Both the position numbers and the translations under genes were made by a program. A model generated the notes under the pieces. It ran no database searches and was not told the origin of the DNA. It saw only the letters and a list, made by a program, of their open reading frames with translations. This document shows positions 55,231 through 64,000 of a stretch of DNA of 64,000 bases, piece by piece (the first letter of the stretch is position 1; each line of letters starts with the position of its first letter). Origin of the DNA: Mogibacterium sp. (GTDB lineage Bacteria > Bacillota > Clostridia > Peptostreptococcales > Anaerovoracaceae); assembly GCA_017404265.1 (NCBI GenBank), contig JAFRCS010000015.1:181897-245896 (forward strand). Reading direction: 5' to 3'.

Positions 55231-56464
55231 TGTACCTCGCTTTTATGTTCTCTTTAGTTCCGATGTAGCAGAATCTCTCCACGGTCTGTGCAGGTGAAAG
55301 CTCTCTCGCAGCGTCGGAAAGACCGTCTATGACAAGGGCGTCAAATACCGAGCCTGGCTCAAGCGAGCCTGTGCCGCCAAATAGATCTCCGCTCTGTTTT
55401 GTAGCCATCCAGAACGCCTCAGGGAAACTGATCTTGCGGTTGCCTTCAGGCTCATAGAACTCTTTCAGTTTGGACAGCTGGACCGCCCGGGCAGCCTGTG
55501 TGTAGACTCCGATGTGATGCCCGGCGGATATATCGCTGCCGAGTCCTATCTTCATTCCCCTGTCAAGCAGCGCGCCTGTCTGCATGATACCCGCGATTAC
55601 GCTGACTGTCGCGTCCGGACACTGCACAGCATAACTGTCGTATTTCTGCATGATGCGGATGTCATCTTCTGACGGGAATATGAAATGCCCGCCGATGACA
55701 GGCCCGTTATCCATCAGTCCTGACTTCTCATATATCTCCGTATCGCAGGAGTATTCAGGGAACAGCAGCCTTGCCTGCTCAGCTTCCCAGAGCGATTCTA
55801 CAAGGTGCGTCTGCATCCCCACTCCATACTTTTTGCCCAGCTTCCCGAGATCATTCAGGAGCTTTCCGGTACATGTCGGTGCGAATCTCGGCGTGAGTAT
55901 CGGCTTTGTATTCCTGTTGCCGCTGTATTTTTCAAGTAAGGCCTCAGTTTCGCGTACCGACTCCTCCGCATCCTCCAAGAGATCTGCCGGAGCGCTGCGG
56001 TCCATGTTGACCTTGCCGACGAATCCTTTTATGCCTGCGCTGTCCATCCTCTCGATCAGATATGACGTAGCTTCGCTGTGTATGGTCCCGTATACGCAGG
56101 CATGCATGGTCCCGTTGGCAAGCATGTCGTCGACGAAAGCGTCGTACACGAGCTTCGCGAATCCCGGGTCCGCATACTTTGCCTCCAGCGGGAAAGTGCA
56201 CTTATTCAGCCAGTCCTCAAGCAGCAGGTCCATCTCCAGACCTCTGTTGAGATACTGCGGAGCATGCACATGAAGATCCGAAAAAGCCGGGATCAGAACA
56301 CCATTTCCGTGATCTGTCACCGGGACATTCCGGTATTCTTCCGGGATCACAGGCCAGATGCCCTTCACCTTTCCCTTCTCAACGGCAATGTAGCTGTCAG
56401 GATGCACTGCCAGTTGCTCTCTGTCTTCTGAATAAACTATGTCAGCGTGTATCAGTTTCATCAT
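55211..56464 (-). CDS. guaD: Guanine deaminase
   Basis: A 417-residue amidohydrolase converting guanine to xanthine. Zinc residues are in 'FSDLHVHAPQYLNRG', the guanine-deaminase signature 'LTPRFAPTCTGKLL', 'MQTHLVES', 'GGHFIFPSEDD' and 'IGLGSDISAGHH'. It starts just after carB in the same direction (the region between stop and start is about four bases) and so belongs to the nucleotide operon. The ribosome site is poor, which suggests translational coupling. Confidence 0.9.
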   Translation of the reverse strand: MMKLIHADIVYSEDREQLAVHPDSYIAVEKGKVKGIWPVIPEEYRNVPVTDHGNGVLIPAFSDLHVHAPQYLNRGLEMDLLLEDWLNKCTFPLEAKYADPGFAKLVYDAFVDDMLANGTMHACVYGTIHSEATSYLIERMDSAGIKGFVGKVNMDRSAPADLLEDAEESVRETEALLEKYSGNRNTKPILTPRFAPTCTGKLLNDLGKLGKKYGVGMQTHLVESLWEAEQARLLFPEYSCDTEIYEKSGLMDNGPVIGGHFIFPSEDDIRIMQKYDSYAVQCPDATVSVIAGIMQTGALLDRGMKIGLGSDISAGHHIGVYTQAARAVQLSKLKEFYEPEGNRKISFPEAFWMATKQSGDLFGGTGSLEPGSVFDALVIDGLSDAARELSPAQTVERFCYIGTKENIKARYINGKQI

Positions 56465-56468
56465 AGGA

Positions 56469-59400
56469 TCATGCGTCTATTGTTGAAATAGTCTGTGTTG
56501 TTTCTTCAAGTACATCGAGCAGCACGCTTACCGTGTCGAGCGAGGTAAAGAGCGTTGCGTTGTTTTCACTTGCGCACTGCCTTATCAGCGCTCCGTCATT
56601 TGCAGTAACGTGGTCGCCTGCCTTTCTTGTATTGAGAATATATGCGATATGGCCTTTGCGGATCGCATCAAGGATCTCATCAGAACCTTCGCTTATCTTC
56701 TTCATCTCACGCGTTCTTACGCCGTTTTCTCTAAGGAAAACAGCAGTGCCATGGGTCGCCTCTATATTGAACCCGAGGTTGTAAAACCTCTTTATCAAAG
56801 GAAGCGCCTCAGCCTTGTCATCTCCGGCAAGCGTCGCCAGCACGGTACCGTAGTTGCGCAGTTTTGTGCCGGATGCAATAAGAGCCTTATAGAGCGCACG
56901 GTTCAGTTTGTTGTCGTAACCTATCGCCTCTCCGGTGGACTTCATCTCAGGTGAGAGATACGTGTCGAGCCCCTTTATCTTGTTGAAGCTGAAGACAGGG
57001 ACCTTGACATAGAATCTCTTCTTCTCTTCAGGATAGAGGTCGAATATGCCCTGTTCCTTCAGCGATTTTCCCAGAATAGCCTCTGTCGCGATATCCGCGA
57101 GGCTGTATCCGGTAGCTTTTGAAAGGAACGGGACCGTTCTTGATGATCTCGGATTCACCTCGATTATAAATACATCATCATTCTCGTCAACTATGAACTG
57201 AATGTTGTAAAGCCCTATTATGCCTATGCCCTTGCCCAGCTTTTTAGCATACTGCAGTATAAGGCCTTTCACTTTGTTGCTTATAGAAAACGCCGGGTAG
57301 ACCGAGATCGAGTCTCCTGAATGGATGCCAGTCCTTTCAACAAGTTCCATAATACCCGGAACAAAGACGTCCCGTCCGTCGCATATGGCATCGACCTCGA
57401 CTTCCTTGCCAAGTATATACTTGTCTACCAGAACAGGTTTGTCCTCGTCGATCTCTACCGCAGTCTTCAGATACTGCCTGAGCTGAGCCTCATCGCCTAC
57501 TATCTGCATAGCACGGCCTCCGAGCACAAATGACGGTCTTACCAGGACAGGATAGCCTATCTCGGCCGCTGTCCTGACTCCGTCCTCTATTTTAGTGACA
57601 GCACGTCCAGGAGGCTGCGGGATGCCGAGTTCCTCCAGCACCTTTTCGAATCTGTCTCTGTTCTCCGCCCGGTCGATTGCTTCGCAATCTGTTCCGATAA
57701 GCTTTACGCCCCTCTCCATGAGAGGCTCAGCCAGGTTGATGGCAGTCTGGCCTCCGAGCGTCGCGATTACTCCCTCAGGCTGCTCAAAGTCGATGATGGC
57801 CATGACATCTTCTGTTGTGAGCGGCTCAAAGTAGAGCTTGTCGGCAGTGGTGTAGTCTGTTGAAACAGTTTCAGGGTTGTTATTTATAATGATCGCTTCG
57901 TATCCGGCGCGCCTGATGGTCTGCACGGCGTGTACTGTCGAGTAGTCGAATTCAACGCCCTGGCCTATCCTTATAGGGCCGGCTCCAAGAACAATAATCT
58001 TTTTCTTGTCTGTGAGCCTGGACTCGTTCTTTCCTGTGTAAGAGGAGTACAGATATGCTATGTATTTGCCTGTATGCAGCGTGTCAACCATTCTGAACAC
58101 AGGAACGATGCCGTTATTCTTCCTCTTCTGATAAACCTCAGTCTCGCTGAGATTCCAGAGCAATGCGATCTCTTTATCTGAGAATCCCATTATCTTTGCG
58201 GCCTTGAGAGTTTTGATGTCATTCACGCGCTCCCTGAGGATCTTCTCCATATCGACTATGGACTTGAATGCCTCGAGGAATATCTCTGTGATCTTAGTTG
58301 CGTCATGTATTTCCGCTATGCTTATCCCGCGCCTGAGAAGTTCTGCGATGGCGTACATGTTGTCATCACGGAATTCGGAAATGTATTCCATCAGGCTGTT
58401 GCGGCTCATTCCGTCAAACTTGGAAAGATGCAGATGGCATACTCCGGTCTCAAGCGACCTTATCGATTTCAGGAAGCTCTCTGTAAGAGTAGCTCCTATT
58501 CCCATAACCTCTCCGGTGGCTTTCATCTGAGTGCCGAGCACGTTACTTGCGTCACTGAATTTATCGAACGGGAATCTAGGGAACTTTGCTACTATGTAAT
58601 CGAGTGAAGGCTCTGTTGAGGCAAGGCCTCCGGCTACTTCTATCTCGTCGAGTGTCATGCCCATGGCTATCTTTGCCGTTACCCTTGCGATAGGATAACC
58701 CGACGCCTTTGAGGCGAGCGCGGATGACCTTGATACTCTCGGATTCACCTCTATCAGGTAGTACTCGCTCGTTTCCGGATGCAGAGCAAACTGGACGTTA
58801 CAGCCGCCCTCGATCTTGAGCTCCCTGATGATCTTTATGGCCGAGTCATTGAGCATTTTGAGGTCATGATCGTTCAGTGACAATATAGGGGCAACAACTA
58901 TGGAGTCACCGGTATGAACGCCTACAGGATCTACGTTCTCCATGCCGCAGATCGTGATTGCCCTGTCGGTGCCGTCGCGCATTACCTCAAATTCTATTTC
59001 CTTGAATCCCTTCACGGATTTTTCGATCAGGACCTGATGTACAGGGGAAAGATTGAATGCCTTGATACCGATATCTTCCAGCTCTTCCTCATTATTGGCA
59101 AAGCCTCCTCCGGTACCGCCCAGAGTGAAAGCTGGTCTGAGCACAACAGGATAGCCAATCTCTTTTGCCGCAAGCTTTGCCTCCTCGATGCTGTAAGTGA
59201 TCTCGCTTGGGATCACAGGTTCGCCTATGGACTCGCACATCTCTTTGAAGAGTTCTCTGTCCTCAGCTCTCTCGATGGAGTCTGCAGGAGTTCCAAGGAG
59301 CTTGACCCTGCACTCAGCGAGAACGCCCTTGCGGTCGAGCTGCATTGCAAGGTTGAGTCCTGTCTGGCCGCCGATACCGGGAACGATGGCGTCAGGTCTC

Positions 59401-59642
59401 TCATATCTGAGGATCTTTGCAACATATTCAAGTGTGAGCGGCTCCATATACACTTTATCCGCAATGGATGTGTCAGTCATGATCGTTGCAGGGTTGGAAT
59501 TGCAGAGTATCACTTCATAGCCTTCCTCCTTCAGCGCAAGGCAGGCCTGAGTGCCCGCATAGTCAAATTCAGCTGCCTGACCGATGACAATAGGGCCGCT
59601 TCCTATAATAAGCACCTTTTTGATATCTTCTCTTTTTGCCAT
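56469..59642 (-). CDS. carB: Carbamoyl-phosphate synthase large subunit
   Basis: A 1057-residue enzyme that makes carbamoyl phosphate for pyrimidine and arginine synthesis. It contains two ATP-grasp halves ('GSGPIVIGQAAEFDYAGTQA' and 'GAGPIRIGQGVEFDYSTVHA'), both ATP-binding regions, and the MGS-like C-terminal domain ('NIEATHGTAVFLRENG'). The ORF opens upstream at 59699 but the family start MAKREDIKKVLIIGSG is at 59642. The small subunit carA is not in the neighbourhood; carB lies between the GMP synthase subunit and guanine deaminase, with a terminator-like stem before it. Confidence 0.96.
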   Translation of the reverse strand: MAKREDIKKVLIIGSGPIVIGQAAEFDYAGTQACLALKEEGYEVILCNSNPATIMTDTSIADKVYMEPLTLEYVAKILRYERPDAIVPGIGGQTGLNLAMQLDRKGVLAECRVKLLGTPADSIERAEDRELFKEMCESIGEPVIPSEITYSIEEAKLAAKEIGYPVVLRPAFTLGGTGGGFANNEEELEDIGIKAFNLSPVHQVLIEKSVKGFKEIEFEVMRDGTDRAITICGMENVDPVGVHTGDSIVVAPILSLNDHDLKMLNDSAIKIIRELKIEGGCNVQFALHPETSEYYLIEVNPRVSRSSALASKASGYPIARVTAKIAMGMTLDEIEVAGGLASTEPSLDYIVAKFPRFPFDKFSDASNVLGTQMKATGEVMGIGATLTESFLKSIRSLETGVCHLHLSKFDGMSRNSLMEYISEFRDDNMYAIAELLRRGISIAEIHDATKITEIFLEAFKSIVDMEKILRERVNDIKTLKAAKIMGFSDKEIALLWNLSETEVYQKRKNNGIVPVFRMVDTLHTGKYIAYLYSSYTGKNESRLTDKKKIIVLGAGPIRIGQGVEFDYSTVHAVQTIRRAGYEAIIINNNPETVSTDYTTADKLYFEPLTTEDVMAIIDFEQPEGVIATLGGQTAINLAEPLMERGVKLIGTDCEAIDRAENRDRFEKVLEELGIPQPPGRAVTKIEDGVRTAAEIGYPVLVRPSFVLGGRAMQIVGDEAQLRQYLKTAVEIDEDKPVLVDKYILGKEVEVDAICDGRDVFVPGIMELVERTGIHSGDSISVYPAFSISNKVKGLILQYAKKLGKGIGIIGLYNIQFIVDENDDVFIIEVNPRSSRTVPFLSKATGYSLADIATEAILGKSLKEQGIFDLYPEEKKRFYVKVPVFSFNKIKGLDTYLSPEMKSTGEAIGYDNKLNRALYKALIASGTKLRNYGTVLATLAGDDKAEALPLIKRFYNLGFNIEATHGTAVFLRENGVRTREMKKISEGSDEILDAIRKGHIAYILNTRKAGDHVTANDGALIRQCASENNATLFTSLDTVSVLLDVLEETTQTISTIDA

Positions 59643-59678
59643 TTTAATCTTTCTCTTGTTTTTCGACCTGTTATCGGA

Positions 59679-59708
59679 AAAAGACCGTTGAATAATCAAC
59701 GGTCTTTT
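59679..59708 (-). terminator. Terminator after guaA
   Basis: AAAAGACCGTTGA-ATAA-TCAACGGTCTTTT, followed on the minus strand by TTTTTCC. It is placed between guaA and carB, so carB expression may depend on read-through or a nearby promoter. Confidence 0.82.
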
Positions 59709-59718
59709 GAATTATGTT

Positions 59719-60690
59719 CTATTCCCACTCAATAGTTGAAACCGGCTTATCCGAGAAATCCCACATTACTCTGTTGACTCCAGGCACTGTCGCGATGATG
59801 CGGTCGCGCATGGTCCTGAGCATTTCCCAAGGAATCTCAACGGCCTCAGCTGTTACTGCGTCTACTGTATTGATGGCTCTGATGATGACAGGCCACCCCA
59901 TGTATCTCTTGCCGTCCTTGATGCCGGTCGACTTCATGTCCGGAATGACCGCGAAGTACTGCCAAGGTACGTTCTCCATTTTGCCGATTTCTTCTCTTAC
60001 GATGGCGTCGGCTTCTCTGAGAGCTTCAAGTCTGTCTCTTGTGATTGCGCCTGTGCATCTGACTCCGAGTCCCGGTCCCGGGAACGGCTGTCTGTAGACC
60101 ATGCTGTCAGGAAGTCCGAGAGCAGAACCTACGACTCTGACCTCGTCCTTGTAAAGCAGTTTCACAGGCTCAACGAGCTCAAACTGCAGGTCCTCAGGGA
60201 GGCCTCCAACATTGTGGTGAGCCTTTACTCCATCGGACTCGAGGATGTCAGGGTAGATGGTTCCCTGTCCCAGGAATTCGATGCCCTCGAGCTTCGAAGC
60301 TTCCTCCGCGAATACATCGATGAACTCCTTGCCGATGATCTTGCGCTTTGTCTCAGGATCATCAACGCCTGCCAGCTTGTCCAGGAACCTGTCAACAGCA
60401 TCAACATAAATGAGGTTTGCGCCGAGCTGCTCCTTAAACACCTTGATGACCATCTCAGGCTCGCCCTTGCGCAGCAGACCGTGATTCACATGGACGCATG
60501 TCAGGTTATCGCCTATGGCCCTGATCAGAAGTGCAGCTACTACACTCGAGTCAACGCCGCCTGACAGAGCAAGAAGAACTTTCTTGTCTCCTACCTGCGC
60601 CTTGATCTCAGCGAGCTGCTCCTCGATGAACTTGTCAGCGAGTGCACGTGTTGTGATACGTTCCATTGTTTCCGGTCTCTTGTCACCCAT
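59719..60690 (-). CDS. guaA: GMP synthase, stand-alone ATP-pyrophosphatase subunit
   Basis: Converts XMP to GMP. The 323-residue protein contains only the C-terminal part of the usual two-domain GMP synthase: the PP-loop 'LLALSGGVDSSVVAALL', 'HVNHGLLRKGE', 'SDGVKAHHNVGGLP' and the C-terminal dimer region ending 'SDKPVSTIEWE'. The N-terminal class I glutaminase domain (about 190 residues) is missing, so the ammonia must come from a separate subunit or free NH3, as in Archaea. It starts 52 bases after guaB with a GGAGG ribosome site. No candidate partner glutaminase is in the window. Confidence 0.94.
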   Translation of the reverse strand: MGDKRPETMERITTRALADKFIEEQLAEIKAQVGDKKVLLALSGGVDSSVVAALLIRAIGDNLTCVHVNHGLLRKGEPEMVIKVFKEQLGANLIYVDAVDRFLDKLAGVDDPETKRKIIGKEFIDVFAEEASKLEGIEFLGQGTIYPDILESDGVKAHHNVGGLPEDLQFELVEPVKLLYKDEVRVVGSALGLPDSMVYRQPFPGPGLGVRCTGAITRDRLEALREADAIVREEIGKMENVPWQYFAVIPDMKSTGIKDGKRYMGWPVIIRAINTVDAVTAEAVEIPWEMLRTMRDRIIATVPGVNRVMWDFSDKPVSTIEWE

Positions 60691-60742
60691 TTCTATACCT
60701 CCGTGAAACTCAGATGAGTGTTATTGGTTTGATCGTTTATGT

Positions 60743-62260
60743 CTAGCGTCCGCCGCCTGATGTGCGGCCGGATACCTCTTTCAGTATTACGTCGTGAGCG
60801 CCTCCCTCAACTATGCTGACGGCCGACACGAGTGTGAGTTTTGCGTTCTTGTGGAAATCCGCGATATTGAGCGCTCCGCAGTTGCACATGGTCGACTTGA
60901 CCTTGCCGAGCGACACCTGCACGTTATCATGCAGCGGGCCGGCGTACGGCACGTAGGAGTCGACTCCCTCTTCGAACTTGAGACTCGGGTCTCCTCCCAG
61001 ATCATATCTCTGCCAGTTGCGGGCCCTTGCCGAGCCTTCGCCCCAGTACTCCTTGACGTAGCTGCCATTCAGCATCAGTTTTGCCGAAGGCGATTCATCG
61101 AATCTCGCAAAGTATCTGCCCAGCATGATGAAGTCCGCGCCCATGGCGAGAGCCAGCGTCATGTGGTAGTCATATACGATGCCTCCGTCGGAACAGATCG
61201 GCACGTATACTCCTGTCTTCTTATAGTATTCATCTCTGGCCTGAGCGACCTCGATGACTGCCGAAGCCTGGCCGCGTCCGATGCCCTTCTGCTCTCTTGT
61301 GATGCAGATGGATCCTCCTCCGATACCGACTTTTACGAAATCAGCTCCGCACTCCGCCAGGAAGTTGAACCCGTCAGCATCCACTACATTGCCTGCGCCG
61401 ACCTTTACAGTATCGCCGTAATTGTCTCTGATCCACTTGAGGGTCGCGGCCTGCCATTCGGAGTAACCCTCAGAAGAGTCTATCGTCATGACATCTACGC
61501 CGGCAGCAAGCAGAGCAGGGACTCTTTCCTTATAGTCTCTGGTATTGATTCCCGCCCCTACTATGAACCTCTTGTCCTTGTCGAGAAGTTCATCCGGATG
61601 CTCTTTATGCGAATCGTAGTCCTTGCGGAACACGAACGCCTTGAGTCTCTGGTTGTCATCGATTATCGGCAGCTGATTGACCTTGTTGTTCCAGATGATG
61701 TCGTTGGCTTCCGAAAGCGTGATGCCGTCGCGTCCCCATACCATCTTGTCGAACGGTGTCATGAATTCCGATACAGGAGTGTCGAGGCTCATGCGCGAGA
61801 TACGGTAGTCCTTACTGGTAACGATTCCCAGAAGCTTGCCTGCTGCAGTGCCGTCCTCAGTGATCGCGATGGTAGAATGTCCTTTTGCAGCCTTAAGATC
61901 AAGTACGTCCTGCAGGGTGGCGTCAGGTTTCAGATTGGAGTCGCTTGGAACGAATCCGGCTTTATACGACTTGGCCTTTCTGACCATATCAGCCTGGCTC
62001 TCGATCGACTGTGATCCGAAGATAAACGAGATGCCGCCCTCCTTTGCGAGCGCGACCGCCATGTTATTATCTGAAACGGCCTGCATAACCGCGGAAGTCA
62101 GCGGTATGTTCATCGTCAGCGCAGGCTCTTCGCCCTTCTTGAATTTTACTACCGGTGTTTTCAGAGAAACATTCTCCGGACGGGCATCCATTCCGGAGTA
62201 GCCCGGTATGAGAAGATATTCATTGAAAGTCCTTGAAGGCTCCTTGAGGACTGTTGCCAT
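60743..62260 (-). CDS. guaB: IMP dehydrogenase (divergent, protist-like type)
   Basis: Oxidises IMP to XMP with NAD+. The 505-residue barrel has the catalytic cysteine in '[15 protein letters not shown]', the purine-binding '[19 protein letters not shown]', an inserted CBS pair (about 95-225), and the flap '[11 protein letters not shown]' plus '[15 protein letters not shown]'. The [15 protein letters not shown] active-site loop and flap closely match, from memory, the IMP dehydrogenase of the protozoan Tritrichomonas foetus rather than the usual SICTTR loop of most bacteria. It is the first gene of the guaB-guaA-carB-guaD run. Confidence 0.93.
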   Translation of the reverse strand: MATVLKEPSRTFNEYLLIPGYSGMDARPENVSLKTPVVKFKKGEEPALTMNIPLTSAVMQAVSDNNMAVALAKEGGISFIFGSQSIESQADMVRKAKSYKAGFVPSDSNLKPDATLQDVLDLKAAKGHSTIAITEDGTAAGKLLGIVTSKDYRISRMSLDTPVSEFMTPFDKMVWGRDGITLSEANDIIWNNKVNQLPIIDDNQRLKAFVFRKDYDSHKEHPDELLDKDKRFIVGAGINTRDYKERVPALLAAGVDVMTIDSSEGYSEWQAATLKWIRDNYGDTVKVGAGNVVDADGFNFLAECGADFVKVGIGGGSICITREQKGIGRGQASAVIEVAQARDEYYKKTGVYVPICSDGGIVYDYHMTLALAMGADFIMLGRYFARFDESPSAKLMLNGSYVKEYWGEGSARARNWQRYDLGGDPSLKFEEGVDSYVPYAGPLHDNVQVSLGKVKSTMCNCGALNIADFHKNAKLTLVSAVSIVEGGAHDVILKEVSGRTSGGGR

Positions 62261-62283
62261 TTTTCACCTCTTTCTGCTGTTAA

Positions 62284-62312
62284 TTATAAGGATTTATGGT
62301 TAACAATTAGTT
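62284..62312 (-). promoter_or_regulatory. Possible promoter of guaB
   Basis: TATAAT on the minus strand lies 24 bases before the guaB start; the -35 (ACTAAT) is poor. An inverted repeat overlaps the -35 position, so an activator or repressor may act here. No guanine-type riboswitch was recognised in the 220-base gap. Confidence 0.4.
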
Positions 62313-62326
62313 AGGGATTTCTAACT
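62311..62326. repeat. Inverted repeat GTTAG-N6-CTAAC near the guaB promoter
   Basis: Perfect five-base arms flank a six-base centre. A similar GTTAGA-N4-TCTAAT copy lies 80 bases away, next to the MATE promoter. Possibly an operator shared by the divergent genes. Confidence 0.5.
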
Positions 62327-62394
62327 TTTGTCTGTTTTTCGCCGTTTTTCTTAATATAACACTAAAAAGAGGCTGAATAAAGCGTTTTTGAGAA

Positions 62395-62410
62395 GTTAGA
62401 TTTGTCTAAT
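62395..62410. repeat. Second GTTAGA-N4-TCTAAT inverted repeat
   Basis: Imperfect six-base arms, about 20 bases upstream of the MATE promoter -35. Resembles the repeat at 62311. Confidence 0.45.
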
Positions 62411-62429
62411 TAACGAACTCTTACTGACC

Positions 62430-62458
62430 TTGTTATGCCCTTCCCTCTGATGTACAAT
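62430..62458 (+). promoter_or_regulatory. Promoter of the MATE gene at 62.5 kb
   Basis: TTGTTA and TACAAT with a 17-base spacer, 26 bases before the start codon; AAAGAGGT is the ribosome site. Confidence 0.75.
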
Positions 62459-62483
62459 TGGCGTTAGCTGAAAGAGGTATTTA

Positions 62484-63833
62484 ATGGAAGAAAGTAATAT
62501 CGAAAAGAGAATAGACCTGCTGAACGGAAACATCGCCAAGGCTCTGTTCTGGCTCTCACTGCCTATCATGGGGACCCAGTTCATAGAAATGGCATACAAT
62601 CTGTTCGACACCTTGTGGGTGGGTCGTATGGGAAACCAGGCCGTGACCGCAGTCGGCGCCGCGGGTATTTTTATGTGGATCGGATCCGGTATAGCCATGA
62701 TACCTCAGATAGGCGGTCAGGTAATGACCGGGCAATCCATAGGCGAAGGCGACATGGATAAAGCCCGCCGCTATGCCCGTGAATCCATCCAGCTGATGTT
62801 CTTCATAATGCTCATCTACGGAGCGATGTGTATTATTTTCAGACACCCTTTCATATCTTTTTATAGGCTTCATAACGCGGATACCGCCGTGGCATCGGCT
62901 TCGTATCTCGCGATCATCTCCGCGGCCGATATTGTCATGGGACTGAATCTCGTAATGACAGGACTTCTTACTGCCGCGGGAGACAGCAAGACGCCGTTCA
63001 AGTACAACGCATCGGGAGCGGTCCTTAACATACTTCTGGATCCTCTCCTTATCTTCGGCATAGGCCCTTTCCCTGAAATGGGAGTCAATGGCGCAGCCGT
63101 CGCAACAGTCTTCTCGGAATGTGTGGTGGCTTTCATGTTTGCGCGGTTCATCCACAAAGATGATTATCTTTTTGAAGGTTTCGATCTGTTTGGCGGATTC
63201 AAAAGCAAGGAAATCGTCCGTATCATCAAGCTGGGCGCGCCTCCTGCTGTTTTCAACATAGGCTATGCGTTCATCTCAATGGTCATCTCGAGGATCATCG
63301 TAACGTTCGGCGATGCGGCGATAGCGGTCCAGAGGGTAGGCGCGCAGATAGAATCGGTCTCATGGATGACAGCTGATGGCTTCGCTTACTCGATGACCGC
63401 TTTCACATCTCAGAATTACGGCGCGGAAAACCACGAGCGTGTTAGAAAGGGATTCAGAACAGGAACGGCCATGATCACAGCGTACGGCGTTGCTGTCACT
63501 GCCCTTCTGGTGCTTTGTGCCGCTCCTATATTCAGCATCTTCATCCGCGAACCGGATATCATTGCGGGCGGAGCGGATTATCTGAGGATAGTGGGACTGT
63601 CACAGCTCTTCATGTGTTATGAGCTTTCAACAACAGGTGCGTTCAACGGCATCGGCCAGACAAAAATGCCGGCCGCAATCGGGCTTGCGCTTACGGTCGC
63701 CAGGATCCCCGCATGCTATCTGCTTATGCCGTACTTTGGCATAAACGGAGTCTGGTGGGCGATATCCATTTCAAGCATATTGAAAGGTTCCATCCTCAAC
63801 ATACTCTTCATCCGGAAGTTGAAAAAATTATAA
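62484..63833 (+). CDS. MATE-family efflux protein
   Basis: A 449-residue twelve-helix antiporter of the NorM/DinF type: 'ALFWLSLPIMGTQFIEMAYNLFDTLWVGRMG' (key residues P....Q..E..YN..D..WVG), 'DSKTPFKYNASGAVLNILLDPLLIFGIG' and 'STTGAFNGIGQTKMP'. It exports cationic drugs or metabolites using Na+ or H+. Divergent from guaB; an insertion element begins 27 bases after its stop. Confidence 0.92.
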   Translation: MEESNIEKRIDLLNGNIAKALFWLSLPIMGTQFIEMAYNLFDTLWVGRMGNQAVTAVGAAGIFMWIGSGIAMIPQIGGQVMTGQSIGEGDMDKARRYARESIQLMFFIMLIYGAMCIIFRHPFISFYRLHNADTAVASASYLAIISAADIVMGLNLVMTGLLTAAGDSKTPFKYNASGAVLNILLDPLLIFGIGPFPEMGVNGAAVATVFSECVVAFMFARFIHKDDYLFEGFDLFGGFKSKEIVRIIKLGAPPAVFNIGYAFISMVISRIIVTFGDAAIAVQRVGAQIESVSWMTADGFAYSMTAFTSQNYGAENHERVRKGFRTGTAMITAYGVAVTALLVLCAAPIFSIFIREPDIIAGGADYLRIVGLSQLFMCYELSTTGAFNGIGQTKMPAAIGLALTVARIPACYLLMPYFGINGVWWAISISSILKGSILNILFIRKLKKL

Positions 63834-63859
63834 TTTAAAAAGACACTTGCATAGCATAG

Positions 63860-64000
63860 TGAACTGACCCCAAAATGTTAGACACATTTTGGCAGGACAC
63901 TAGGCTACTAACAAGGACTGAATTCTGTACTGAACAGGGCTCAGTCCTTTTAGCTTGCCCTTGATCCTCTGATGATTGTAGTAATAGATGTATTTCTCAA
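63860..64000 (-). mobile_element. IS3-family insertion element, one end
   Basis: Terminal sequence beginning TGAACTGACCCC at 63860 resembles the TGnnCTG-type ends of IS3/IS150 elements and is followed by the 3' end of a transposase gene. The rest lies outside the window. The flanking gene is intact, so insertion did not break it. Confidence 0.75.
63900..64000 (-). CDS. IS3-family transposase, C-terminal fragment (OrfB)
   Basis: The last 33 codons are present, with '[19 protein letters not shown]' and 'VQYRIQSLL' matching the C-terminal end of rve-type integrase-core transposases ('[16 protein letters not shown]'). It stops at TAG about 40 bases from the element end. The gene continues past the right edge of the window. 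Confidence 0.88.
   Translation of the reverse strand, partial: EKYIYYYNHQRIKGKLKGLSPVQYRIQSLLVA

Noticed and set aside
62261..62483. Purine (guanine) riboswitch upstream of guaB
   Set aside because: The expected conserved junction and loop sequences of the purine aptamer are not present.

Overview
The window comes from a low- to mid-GC Gram-positive anaerobe, most likely a gut or rumen member of the Clostridia. This is inferred from strong AGGAGG ribosome sites, lipoprotein sugar-binding proteins ending their signals in a Cys-Gly-rich motif, an aldo/keto reductase with two ferredoxin clusters, cellobiose phosphorylase, MsmX/UgpC-type transporter ATPases and several MATE pumps. I computed no composition and ran no search, so the lineage below class is open. 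No rRNA or tRNA gene was seen.

Layout. 0-6.5 kb: edge of an Old Yellow Enzyme gene, a D-aminoacylase-type amidohydrolase, glmS, pyrG and a two-domain flavoprotein. 6.6-17.8 kb: one long leftward sugar operon (lacI-type regulator, GH3 glycosidase, binding protein, two permeases, ATPase, xylulokinase, DUF4867 protein, L-fucose-isomerase-like protein), divergent from a cellobiose phosphorylase gene at 18.1-20.5 kb. Three copies of a 9-bp operator core lie between them on good promoters. 20.6-27.3 kb: a membrane protein, aldo/keto reductase, nitroreductase, peptidase T, a MATE pump and a GPH-type sugar symporter. 27.4-35.7 kb: a maltodextrin/starch cluster (binding protein, two permeases, malQ, ATPase; divergent GH13 and DUF624 genes).

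35.7-47.4 kb is the unusual part. It is a tightly packed leftward array encoding a zinc-ribbon/SH3 membrane protein, a 55-residue membrane peptide, two membrane proteins with nucleotide-binding RCK/TrkA-type domains and C-terminal RyR (ryanodine-receptor-type) domains (one with a clear potassium-channel filter), a secreted repeat-rich protein, a TIR-like membrane protein that has lost the catalytic glutamate, an intact TIR-TM-TPR protein, an 18-codon coupling ORF, and a MATE pump fused to an RsbW-like domain. Start/stop overlaps join most of them. My best guess is a membrane-bound NAD/nucleotide signalling or defence system in which a TIR enzyme and RyR-bearing channels work together; this is inference.

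47.4-53.9 kb: ylmH, glgA, a second GH13 amylase, an ATP-grasp ligase, a DUF5131 protein and yhbY. 54-62.3 kb: a PatB-type lyase, guanine deaminase, carB, a stand-alone GMP synthase ATP-pyrophosphatase subunit and an unusual IMP dehydrogenase, that is, a nucleotide-metabolism block. 62.4-64 kb: a third plain MATE pump and the end of an IS3-family element cut by the window edge.

Two genes appear to start on AUA and AUU, each with an ideal ribosome site. Sugar import feeds cellobiose phosphorylase, GH3, malQ and GH13 enzymes, giving glucose phosphates and pentoses, with glgA as a storage branch. No gap without a gene exceeds about 250 bases once the small ORFs are counted.
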